The notes under the pieces are model-generated. The model had not been told where the DNA came from, did no database searches, and was given only the letters and a program-made list of their open reading frames with translations. 64,000 nucleotides of DNA. It comes from CAAFZY01 sp964410325 (GTDB lineage Bacteria > Pseudomonadota > Alphaproteobacteria > RF32 > CAG-239). The stretch lies in contig CAYPFN010000005.1 in assembly GCA_964410325.1 (NCBI GenBank), positions 11,613 to 75,612 of the forward strand, read 5' to 3'. How positions within the stretch are numbered: position 1 is the first letter of the stretch; each line of letters begins with the position of its first letter. Shown one piece after another: positions 43,426-51,054 of the stretch. The translations under genes were made by a program, and so were the position numbers.

Positions 43426-44425
43426 TTATTTTGCCAACCGTTTATGCAAAATCTGCAGCAATTTAATTTTCTGCATACGGAAAGCCCATAACGCCAAAAT
43501 TTTTACCGGCCCCAACAGCCAAAACTTAAAATGCTTATCTTTCACAATCGGCTGCAGATAATCGTTAACCAGCGCATACAGCGCTCGTTCCGCCATTGGC
43601 TCGTACCGCTCAAGCACTTCTCCGACAAACATACCATAAGCATATTTGGTTGCCGTTTTATCAAGCAATGTTTGCACGAAAGGAAATCTTTGTCCCAAAC
43701 CGACAATTTCCGCAAACAAATCCTGATATTCCGCAATCCGCTTTTCTGAAAGTTTTTGTAACGTCTGCGATGTTTCAAGTTGGCGATACGCCAAAAGTTC
43801 CTGCGTACAGACAACGGCCTTTCGACTGTTAAGCAAAACCTCAATATTAAACAACATATCGTTGATTGCCGGGAGCTTCAAAGAAAAGCGGATGTTTTTC
43901 AAAAGCTCTGCTTTATAAAGCTTCTGCCACATCAAGCTACCGATTTTTTTCTTGTGGCAAAATTTATCGATAAACGGTCGTTCTGTTACAAATTTATATG
44001 TCGGCAACAGCTCATAATACTCCTTAAAGTTGTACCCCCCCCCGGCCGACAAATTTACAGTAGCTACAGCAGCTGATATCAGCATCCGTTTCCCGTAGAT
44101 TATGATATAAAATTTCCAAATACTGCGGATGATAAATATCATCATGATCGCAAAAAGCAATATATTGCCCTTTCGCTATATCCAAAGCATAATTGCGGCT
44201 GGCGCTGCCACCTTGGTTTTCTTGCCGAAAAACTTTAAAACGCGCGTCATTGCCGGCAAATTTTTCCAATATTTCCTGCGACTTATCCGTTGAACCGTCA
44301 TTAACGCAGATAACCTCAAAATCCGTAAAAGTCTGTTGTTGGATAGCAACTAAGGTTTCAGCCAAAAAATCTTGAGCATTATACACTGGAACAATTACCG
44401 AAATGCAAACCGTTTTATCCGACAT
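43426..44425 (-). pseudogene. family 2 glycosyltransferase, frame broken at a G9 tract (probably phase-variable)
   Basis: Translation begins at the ATG at 44425 (GGAGG upstream) and gives a family 2 domain: SVIVPVYNAQDFLAETL, VICVNDGSTDKSQEIL and FCDHDDIYHPQYLEILY with the metal-binding DHD. At nine consecutive Gs (44043-44035 on the minus strand) the frame gives RGGVQL and stops. Removing one G makes RGGYNFKEYYELLP and continues for about 205 residues through a normal GT2 C-terminal part, for a total of 332 aa. The 3' frame remains open with no other defect, which argues for a switchable gene rather than decay. It is last in an operon after a family 4 glycosyltransferase gene (stop and ATG one base apart). 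A sequencing error in the homopolymer is the alternative. Confidence 0.85.
44035..44043 (-). repeat. G9 homopolymer inside a glycosyltransferase gene
   Basis: Nine Cs on the plus strand (Gs on the coding strand), at codons for RGG. Tracts of this length are prone to slipped-strand changes. G8 or G11 would put the gene in frame. Confidence 0.9.
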
Positions 44426-44426
44426 A

Positions 44427-45485
44427 TCATCTTCCTCCGACAACCTGTTTAAGACATTTATCCAACGTTTCGGCAACATTCGTAAGCGAATAAACATTCC
44501 GGCATAGCTCATAACCTTTCTGAGCGGTTTTAGCTGCCTCGTCCGGATTATGCAAAATTTTTTCTAAGCAATTTGCCAAAGCATGATAATTTCCCTTTTC
44601 AAACAGATAACCCGCTTCCGGTTGTTTGGCAAAAATCTCGCTCGGCCCTTCCGCCGTAGAAGCGACAACCGGCAATGAATATTGCATCGCCTCCAGCAAA
44701 ACAATCCCAAACGGTTCATAAATCGAAGGCAAAACAAAAACATCTATTTTACCGTAAAAATCATCTTTATCAGAAATCCAACCCGGTAAATAAACTGCAT
44801 CCTGCAAATTGTTTTCAGCAATCAGGCGACGGATTAATTCGTCTTCCTGTGGATATTGTGGCTGGCTACTCCCTGCCAGAACTGCCTTAAAAGGTATTTT
44901 ATTTTGGCGCAAAAGCGCTAATGCCCGAATAAAATCAGGGAAACCCTTCATCGGGTCAAATCTGCCGATAGCGCCAATAACCGGCGGATTCCTAAATCCT
45001 GAAAAAGGTTTATACGCTTTTTCATATGTCAACATATTCGGAATCACAAAAATCTTTTCTGATTCCAGCCCCTTGTCAACGAACAAACGTTTTTGATATT
45101 CTGTAATGGAAAAAACCGCATCGCATTTATCAATCAGCTTAAATCTCGGATTATGCGCTACGGCAATAATTTTAACACCCAAAAGCCGCGCAACCGTTTT
45201 GATAATCGGAATAGATTTTTTAGTATGGCAGATGATAAGGTCCGGATTAAATTTTTTAAGTTTAAAATAAAGTGGCAGAATTAAAAAATAATTATACCGG
45301 CTGAACGGCAGAAAAACCGTATCTATGCCGGATCTTTCCAAATCTTTTCTAAGTTTTGTTTTGGTGGAAACCACAGCCAAAACCTGATGACCTTTAAGCC
45401 GCAGAGCCGCATTGTAATCCAGAAATGCCTGTTCGATGCCACCTAAAATTTTACTGGTCATAACATTGACAATTTTCATGCGCAT
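44427..45485 (-). CDS. family 4 glycosyltransferase
   Basis: A GT-B fold retaining glycosyltransferase that builds a surface glycan (capsule, LPS or similar). N-terminal domain has SKILGGIEQAFLDYNAAL; the C-terminal nucleotide-sugar domain has VIGAIGRFDPMKGFPDFIRAL, LPGWISDKDDFYGKIDVFVLPS and the E-x7-E signature EPFGIVLLEAMQYSLPVVA. 352 aa. AAGGTGG precedes the ATG and the gene starts three bases after the upstream gene's stop. It is the middle gene of the three and has no homopolymer defect. Confidence 0.92.
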   Translation of the reverse strand: MRMKIVNVMTSKILGGIEQAFLDYNAALRLKGHQVLAVVSTKTKLRKDLERSGIDTVFLPFSRYNYFLILPLYFKLKKFNPDLIICHTKKSIPIIKTVARLLGVKIIAVAHNPRFKLIDKCDAVFSITEYQKRLFVDKGLESEKIFVIPNMLTYEKAYKPFSGFRNPPVIGAIGRFDPMKGFPDFIRALALLRQNKIPFKAVLAGSSQPQYPQEDELIRRLIAENNLQDAVYLPGWISDKDDFYGKIDVFVLPSIYEPFGIVLLEAMQYSLPVVASTAEGPSEIFAKQPEAGYLFEKGNYHALANCLEKILHNPDEAAKTAQKGYELCRNVYSLTNVAETLDKCLKQVVGGR

Positions 45486-45488
45486 TTC

Positions 45489-46392
45489 TTAAGCCACCTT
45501 CAGCGTTCCATCTAAAAATTTTTCCAAAAACGTTCCGGCGACATTTTTATTTTTATCATATTTATAACTTAATTTATGAATCTTGGTTTCTTGTTGCAGC
45601 TTATTCCACAACCTGTCATCATACGGCGTAAAAAAGTTATGCTCTAAACCATAACAAATATCATCATAATAAACAGGTACTTTATCCCAAAGCGCTTTAC
45701 TTACCGCATCCTGCTCAATCATCAAATCAAAAAACAGATGATACAAAAAATAATTCAGCATATGGTTTTCATGGCGCCAATATTCAAACATCAGCCGCCG
45801 CATATTGCTTATTAGCTGATCTCCTCTTTGGGCTTTCAAAAACCAATTGTTAGATTTAAGATGTGAGCGGGAATGAAAAGCAAAAAAATCCGCGCTGGTA
45901 ATATCTGCTGGCAGAGCCGCCGTAAGAAAAACCGTCGCGTCAATCCAAATGCCACCGTTCTGGCTTAAAAGCGCCAGCCTGAGCAAATCGGAAAACTCCG
46001 TGTTCGTAATATAGCCTTTTCGCCATTTTTCATAAATATATTCTGGAATATCCGCGTATTGGGAAATATTTTCGTTATCAATAACTGTTAAGGTATACCC
46101 CCCCCCGGGTATTATCGCGTATACTTTCCAAACATTTCTTCACCACTGCCGGCGCTTTATCTTCTCCCTGTAGCCAACAGAGCCATATCCGATCGCCACC
46201 GCACTTCGCCACTGGCATTTCCATATTATTGCGCAAAGCATACAAATAACGCTGGAGATATTTCTTTTCCGCCACGGTCGTCCATGCCTTAAGCTGCTTT
46301 TTGCGTTCCTTTTTATCGGCATAAAGCAATGCCACCGCTAATCTGAAAAATGTTTTCTTCACCCATACATACCAATACGCAACCTTTTGCAT
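45489..46392 (-). pseudogene. capsular-polysaccharide-type glycosyltransferase, frame broken at a G9 tract (probably phase-variable)
   Basis: From the ATG at 46392 the frame encodes a short helical N-terminus, then RIWLCWLQGEDKAPAVVKKCLESI, the opening of the Caps_synth / GT32-like family. At nine Gs (46106-46098) it turns into RGGVYLNSY and stops. With one G fewer it reads RGGYTLTVIDNENISQYADI, then NTEFSDLLRLALLSQNGGIW with the IDAT that follows, and ends at 45489: a continuous 300-aa protein. The DxD-like site is in GGIWIDAT. It is the first gene of the operon, three bases ahead of the family 4 gene. The same tract length and the same correction as the family 2 gene argue for a common mechanism, real or technical. 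Confidence 0.85.
46098..46106 (-). repeat. second G9 homopolymer inside a glycosyltransferase gene
   Basis: Nine Cs on the plus strand. It occupies an equivalent coding context (ending in RGG then Y when in frame) to the tract at 44035. G8 or G11 restores the frame. Confidence 0.9.
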
Positions 46393-46659
46393 CTCTGTCA
46401 TCCTTTTTTGATAAGGGCTCAATTTATGATTTATGTATGATTTATAGAGAGGTTATTTCCACAAAATTGTTTAATAAAGCCAATCATTAAAAATCTTTGC
46501 TAAATTATTTGATAAGAATTTATATTTCAATTCTGCTTTAATAATCTAAAAGGATTTATAGTGTCATACGCTAATCATATTTGAGCGTTGATAATAATAA
46601 AAATTTTATACCAAACCGGACTACTTAAAACAATATGTTTTCCCAATTTTCCCCAACTA

Positions 46660-47240
46660 TCATAAAGCCACACACCGTTAAAAAAACAATAAACGTTACG
46701 TGCGAAACCCCGAACAGTCGGGCAATTCGCACCTTGAGAACTTTTTGTTCCTGCATTTGGTAAATTCATTCCCGCCCCAGATTTTTTTATTGATGATTTT
46801 TGTTCTTTTAATCCAGCCAAGCGTTTTGCCTTCGGCTTTAAGGCGGGCCAAAGCCTCTTTGGTGCACTACTAAATAAGATTGCGCTCAATTTCGTCCGAC
46901 AAGCCGAAAACCCAAGCCAAACTTTACTTCGAATACCCGTTCCCAGCCTGTAGTTATCTTTAATCGTCCAGACCTGCGTTTCCTTTTGCCTGCAGATATT
47001 CAACTGCAAAAGATTGCCCCCAATCCTCGAGAGCGACGGACAAAGCAGAACATCCACCTTTTTCAATTCCTTAAGAAGCTTGCCCAACTTTCGTTCTTCA
47101 AAGTTCTTCGCACCGCTGATAACCTCATACACCCAGCCGTCAATCAGCAACCCATTATACTCTGAAAAAGCATTGATTTCAAATTATTAATTTTCCAGTG
47201 TCTGCTTATCGGTGCTTACTCGTATATATCCATAAATCAT
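46660..47240 (-). pseudogene. decayed serine recombinase (DNA invertase type)
   Basis: From ATG 47240 the reading is MIYGYIRVSTDKQTLEN followed by two TAA codons, each one C-to-T change from CAA, then FEINAF and ISGAKNFEERKLGKLLKELK. The catalytic serine (RVST) survives, but SRxGRNLL has become SRIGGNLL. After SK the frame shifts to GLSDEIERNLI with two more stops, then CTKEALARLKAEGKTLG, and a last shift gives RIARLFGVSHVTF, the C-terminal helix-turn-helix. It is thus a complete but inactivated relative of the intact recombinase at 50278 (both have MIYGYIRVSTD and the ERKLGKLLK block). Ends are approximate. Confidence 0.85.
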
Positions 47241-47361
47241 CTGTCTTCCCCTTATTCAGATATTAAAAAAATCAAGCTTAATCTCCTCGCACCAACTTGT
47301 TGTTTTTAATCTGATATTAAGGAAAACATCATAAAATAATTAAAACTATTGGAGAAAAATC

Positions 47362-48081
47362 ATGAAAAAACTGATAATTTACATTTTTTCTGCCATGATT
47401 TTAATCAGCGGCGTCAACGCTCAAAGCAATAGCCTGGATGCTGTCCTTTCCGACATTCCGCAAAATCCAGAAAGTGCTTTGGTCTTTATCCACGGACTTG
47501 GTCAAGACGGCATCGCCATGCAAAAAATTGCCGCAAACTTCAAAGATCGGCTTCCAGATACTGCCCTCTTCTATCCGACGGCACCAGACAAGGCACCACG
47601 TCAAGGCTATCAATGGTTTGTTATTCCAGCCTTTGGGGCTAAAATGGCAGATATTGATATTTATGAAGAAATGTTGGATGATGCCGTTTCAAATGTTGAT
47701 GTTTTGCATGAGCTGATTGACAATATTCACAACGAAATGGCTATCCCTTATGAAAACATCCATGTCGCTGGTTTTTCGCAAGGCGGTTTAATGACCGTTT
47801 TAACGGCCTTGACTTATCCGCACCAGCTCGGACGCTCCGTTTCGTTTTCCGGCGTACCGCTTATTCTTACGGAAGATTTTGACACAGACATTTTGGTTTC
47901 CGAACCGGAAATTTTATTAATCCAAGGCGATAACGACAGCATTATTCCGCCAGACAGCCTGAAATTGACTCAAGAAGCTTTAGAAAGTTTAGGCATCATA
48001 CCGCAAACGGTCATAATCAACCGCATGCGCCACGAAATTTCCCCCACCGCGCAGCAAAAGATGCTGGAATTTTTGCAATAA
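47362..48081 (+). CDS. secreted phospholipase/carboxylesterase
   Basis: A signal peptide (MKKLIIYIFSAMILISGVNA) is followed by an alpha/beta-hydrolase of the YpfH/carboxylesterase group. It has ALVFIHGLGQDG (oxyanion), the nucleophile elbow VAGFSQGGLMT, the acid GDNDSIIPP and His in MRHEIS near the end. 239 aa. Substrate unknown; in this family small acyl esters are hydrolysed. It lies alone on the plus strand between the decayed recombinase and the restriction remnant. GGAG precedes the ATG. Confidence 0.88.
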   Translation: MKKLIIYIFSAMILISGVNAQSNSLDAVLSDIPQNPESALVFIHGLGQDGIAMQKIAANFKDRLPDTALFYPTAPDKAPRQGYQWFVIPAFGAKMADIDIYEEMLDDAVSNVDVLHELIDNIHNEMAIPYENIHVAGFSQGGLMTVLTALTYPHQLGRSVSFSGVPLILTEDFDTDILVSEPEILLIQGDNDSIIPPDSLKLTQEALESLGIIPQTVIINRMRHEISPTAQQKMLEFLQ

Positions 48082-48082
48082 C

Positions 48083-48311
48083 TTGATGTTATGATATTTT
48101 TCAAGATTCCACGCCACCTTATCATTGAAACGCTGTCGGGTTACATAATCCAGACTGGGCTGTCTATTTGGAAAAGAACGGTAAACAGAAACTTTATTTT
48201 GTACCTGAAACCTGAACTCCAAAGGCTCTGATTTTATTTTATGGTTTGCAACCAGAAGAAGCCCTGAAGCTTCATTGCGGATATAAACATTTAGGGCTCT
48301 TGATAATATAA
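48083..48311 (+). pseudogene. remnant of a type III restriction enzyme Res subunit (C-terminus)
   Basis: Directly after the esterase stop the plus strand reads FFKIPRHLIIETL, shifts frame, then NPDWAVYLEKNGKQKLYFV, PET, a stop, and LQPEEALKLHCGYKHLGLL. This follows the pattern of the type III Res C-terminus, with LPxxFKIxTPVGxYNPDWAV, then ExxGxxKLYFVxETKG, then LRPxExxKIxCGxKHF. There is at least one frameshift and one stop. Only this end is left; the helicase and mod gene are absent. The family call comes from memory of the consensus, not a search. Confidence 0.7.
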
Positions 48312-48380
48312 TAATTAAACGATATAAAATTTCCCAAAGATATACTCTAAGGTAAGCTAACTTTCTCATCGTATTTATCC

Positions 48381-49364
48381 TTAACCTTTTTTAGAGTAAG
48401 ATAGAATTGGCAATATACCCAACAGATAAATTTTCACTTTATCTTTCCTTTTTTTGATTTTTATCAGTGGAATACAATGAAATAATTTTACGCAATACAT
48501 AACTTTAGGTGTTTTTGATATATTTAAAATTTCATTCAAAATCAGTTCTAATTGTAATTCATGAAAAAATGGAGTTGTTTTTGCATAATTCCAATATAAA
48601 TTTTCACCTAAAACATCTTTTTTTACCCACGGACGAATACCATTTTTTCCCGTATAATGTAAAATAAAACATTGTTTTGATGTTTGTATAAAATTTTTTA
48701 AATCCAAGTATAACGGTGTCAAATCTACCACAAAGTTATAGCAATCTGGTAAAATATCGTATTTTTTATTGAATACAACATTAAGTATATCTTGATCAGG
48801 CATTGATAATTTTTGTTTCATTTCTAACGTTTTTTTTATTAAAACATCCATGACATTATTATTTCGCCAGAAATCACAATCTATCAATAACAGTCCACTA
48901 TTAAAATAAAGATGAGAAGCATCTATTTCTAAATTTTTCTTATATTTTTTATACACATTTATGTTATATTTTTCATCTAAATAAGGAACGGCACCTAATC
49001 CATTATCTATATTTATGTTAAAAATTTCTAAAATATCACCACACACAATCATATCTGAATCAATGTATAATGCTTTTTTTAATTCGGGTTTTAATTGAGG
49101 AATTAAATATCGAGAATACATGTTCAGTGAAAAATGTTCTAAATTTGGAAATTGTTCAAATATAGACATTGGTATTTCAATAAATTCAATTGTATGGAGA
49201 GTTTTGGTTAGCATCTGTTCTAGCTTGTTTTTAGAAATGCTGCTAATACCACCATCTAATATGTAAAAATTTATATTGCTTTTTGTATTAGATATAATTG
49301 AAGCTATCGTTACGGTGGCATATTTAATGTATTGTTCATCTGAAGCTAAAAAAACAGGTATCAT
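48381..49364 (-). CDS. family 8 glycosyltransferase
   Basis: A retaining, metal-dependent galactosyl- or glucosyltransferase, likely acting on LPS or a related glycan. Motifs: IPVFLASDEQYIKYATVTIASI, the DxD motif in LYIDSDMIVCGD (about residues 95-106), LYFNSGLLLIDCDFWR, MPDQDILNVVF and FILHYTGKNGIRPW. 327 aa. It is visibly more AT-rich than the chromosomal genes, with many AAA, AAT and TTA codons, suggesting transfer. The start overlaps a small open frame by ATGA. It is separated from the other glycosyltransferase operon by the esterase gene. Confidence 0.9.
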   Translation of the reverse strand: MIPVFLASDEQYIKYATVTIASIISNTKSNINFYILDGGISSISKNKLEQMLTKTLHTIEFIEIPMSIFEQFPNLEHFSLNMYSRYLIPQLKPELKKALYIDSDMIVCGDILEIFNINIDNGLGAVPYLDEKYNINVYKKYKKNLEIDASHLYFNSGLLLIDCDFWRNNNVMDVLIKKTLEMKQKLSMPDQDILNVVFNKKYDILPDCYNFVVDLTPLYLDLKNFIQTSKQCFILHYTGKNGIRPWVKKDVLGENLYWNYAKTTPFFHELQLELILNEILNISKTPKVMYCVKLFHCIPLIKIKKRKDKVKIYLLGILPILSYSKKG

Positions 49365-49522
49365 CTCATTAATCCATTTCTCATTTCAATTTTAAATTTA
49401 ATAGAAAAATTCCATAGTTGTAGAATGTACTTGGTATATATCTGCTCATTCAAAACTATTTTCATACTTTTAAGTCTTATTCCTAAGAAATCCCAACGAT
49501 TATTCCAAAAAGTAAATTCCAT
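49361..49522 (-). CDS. small open frame coupled to the family 8 gene
   Basis: A 53-codon frame from ATG 49522 ends in TGA overlapping the next ATG (ATGA), typical of coupled genes. It is basic and aromatic-rich (FTFWNNRWDFLGIR). No ribosome site is visible, and no family is known to me. It may instead be the surviving C-terminal tail of a lost glycosyltransferase. Confidence 0.4.
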   Translation of the reverse strand: MEFTFWNNRWDFLGIRLKSMKIVLNEQIYTKYILQLWNFSIKFKIEMRNGLMR

Positions 49523-49528
49523 AAAATC

Positions 49529-49562
49529 AACGTTTGTGCATAATCGAACGTTTATGCATAAA
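49529..49562. repeat. two direct 15-bp repeats
   Basis: AACGTTTGTGCATAA (49529-49543) and AACGTTTATGCATAA (49548-49562) differ at one base and are offset by 19 bases, near the intact recombinase. A regulatory or recombination site is possible; function unknown. Confidence 0.7.
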
Positions 49563-49787
49563 GTTATTAAGACATAACCAATTATATCAGTGAAAGCCTT
49601 TGTTTTCTTAGTGTTTAAATAAAAAATTTATCTTGTAATTAAAAATAATTTATGTAAGATGAAATACATAAAATAAACGTTCCAATTTGATTAATTACGC
49701 GACAATATACAATCATATAGTCTTAAATGAATAAGAGATAAGGTGTAATTACCCAGAAGACATAATTGCCATAAAAAAGGAAAAAAT

Positions 49788-49877
49788 ATGGCAAAAGAAA
49801 ATTCATTGGTAGCAATACCCCCAATAGATATGTTGCAAAACGCACTTATTTTTCTCAAAACAACTTGGATTTTTTAA
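49788..49877 (+). CDS. 29-codon small open frame
   Basis: ATG 49788 follows AAAAAGGAAAAAAT at good spacing and encodes MAKENSLVAIPPIDMLQN followed by a short hydrophobic end. It could be a real micropeptide or chance. No homology recognised. Confidence 0.25.
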   Translation: MAKENSLVAIPPIDMLQNALIFLKTTWIF

Positions 49878-49896
49878 AGAAAATGAAAAAAAGTTC

Positions 49897-49925
49897 TTGA
49901 CCTTATAAAAAAATACCTATATATA
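49897..49925 (+). promoter_or_regulatory. tRNA-Glu promoter
   Basis: TTGACC (49897-49902) and TATATA (49920-49925), 17-base spacing, 20 bases before the tRNA. Confidence 0.7.
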
Positions 49926-49944
49926 TGCCTTGTCTTAAATATAT

Positions 49945-50019
49945 GGTCCCATCGTCTAATGGTTAGGACATCACCCTTTCACGGTGGTAATATGGGTTCG
50001 AATCCCGTTGGGATCACCA
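49945..50019 (+). tRNA. tRNA-Glu (anticodon TTC)
   Basis: Cloverleaf: acceptor GGTCCCA with TGGGATC, anticodon loop CTTTCAC (anticodon 49978-49980), T-loop GGTTCGAATCC and encoded CCA. It lies at the edge of the AT-rich accessory segment. Confidence 0.97.
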
Positions 50020-50025
50020 ATTCAA

Positions 50026-50058
50026 ACGGCAGTCATGAAAATGGCTGCCTTTTCTTTT
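50026..50058 (+). terminator. tRNA-Glu terminator
   Basis: GGCAGTCAT pairs with ATGGCTGCC, with one G-T pair, followed by TTTTCTTTT. Confidence 0.8.
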
Positions 50059-50277
50059 ATCTCCATGCCTTATAAATTAGAATCTCGTTAGGTTTTGGAA
50101 TTGTAGATAAGGTATATATAAAAGTTTGGCCGTTATGATATTTTTTTATCTTAAACTTACGCACAGATTGAGTTTTTACCACTCATTTATGAATGATATT
50201 TGATTTTAGCGTGTTTTTCTATTAGTTTTTTTCTGTTCTTATAAATAATTTTAGAAACATATTTATAAGGATAAAAA

Positions 50278-50868
50278 ATGATATATGGATATATAAGAGT
50301 CAGCACTGACCATCAAAACATTGCAAACCAACATCACGAAATTGAAATTTTTTCTCAAAAGCAAAATCTTATAATCGATAAATGGATTGAGGAAATTATT
50401 TCTTCAAGAAAGCCTTTACAAGAAAGAAAACTTGGAAAACTCTTAAAAAAATTAAAAAAAGGAGATATTCTCATTGCAACAGAGCTTTCTAGATTAGGAC
50501 GTAATCTACTAGAAGTGATGGGAATATTACAAAAATGTCTAGAAAAAGATTGTCAGATTTGGACTTTGAAAGAAAATTATCGATTAGGGGCAGATATCCA
50601 ATCTAAAGTTTTAGCTTTTGCTTTCAGTTTAGCAAGTGAAATTGAGAGACAATTAATTTCTGAACGAACCAAATTATCTTTGCAAAGGCTAAAAGATGAA
50701 GGCAAACACCTTGGTAGACCATATGGTTCATCTTACCAAAAATTACAAAAACAACATGATAGAATAAAAAAGTTAACTGAAAAAGGTTTATCTAAAGCTG
50801 AAATTTCCAGAAGTTTAAATTGTTCTTGGTTAACGATTCATCGCTATATCCAAAGAAATTTCAGTTAA
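50278..50868 (+). CDS. serine recombinase of the DNA invertase / resolvase family
   Basis: It cuts and rejoins short DNA sites using an active-site serine, either inverting or resolving segments. The catalytic Ser9 lies in YIRVSTDHQN, the arginines in ELSRLGRNLLEV, the E-helix in SLASEIERQLISERTK, and the C-terminus is a helix-turn-helix (GLSKAEISRSLNCSWLTIHRYI). At 196 aa it has invertase length (Hin 190, Gin 193). It is AT-rich like the family 8 gene. A decayed relative lies 3 kb away. No inverted repeats that would mark an invertible segment are obvious near it, so its target is unknown. Confidence 0.9.
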   Translation: MIYGYIRVSTDHQNIANQHHEIEIFSQKQNLIIDKWIEEIISSRKPLQERKLGKLLKKLKKGDILIATELSRLGRNLLEVMGILQKCLEKDCQIWTLKENYRLGADIQSKVLAFAFSLASEIERQLISERTKLSLQRLKDEGKHLGRPYGSSYQKLQKQHDRIKKLTEKGLSKAEISRSLNCSWLTIHRYIQRNFS

Positions 50869-50890
50869 TATTACAACATCTATTATGCTT

Positions 50891-50928
50891 AGACTTCTTT
50901 TCAGCAATGGCAGGAAGTCTTTTTTTTA
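50891..50928 (+). terminator. terminator of the recombinase gene
   Basis: AGACTTC pairs with GAAGTCT and runs into eight Ts. Confidence 0.8.
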
Positions 50929-51054
50929 TTTTTTTACACTTTTAAAATCTCATTTTTTAGTCTGTGGATTTGATTTTTTTAATTACTTTTATTAAATCCG
51001 GCTATCCACAGTTCGTTTATTGAGTTGTATGATATATATAAAAAAATCCAACCA

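Noticed and set aside
46425..46446. Tandem 11-bp repeat TATGATTTATG/TATGATTTATA upstream of the glycosyltransferase operon
   Set aside because: Only two AT-rich units; plausible by chance, though its position in the promoter region makes it worth remembering.
49945..50868. Classical tRNA-integrated genomic island
   Set aside because: The tRNA-Glu is intact and no duplicated 3' tRNA end was found nearby; the neighbouring enzyme is an invertase-type serine recombinase, not a tyrosine integrase.
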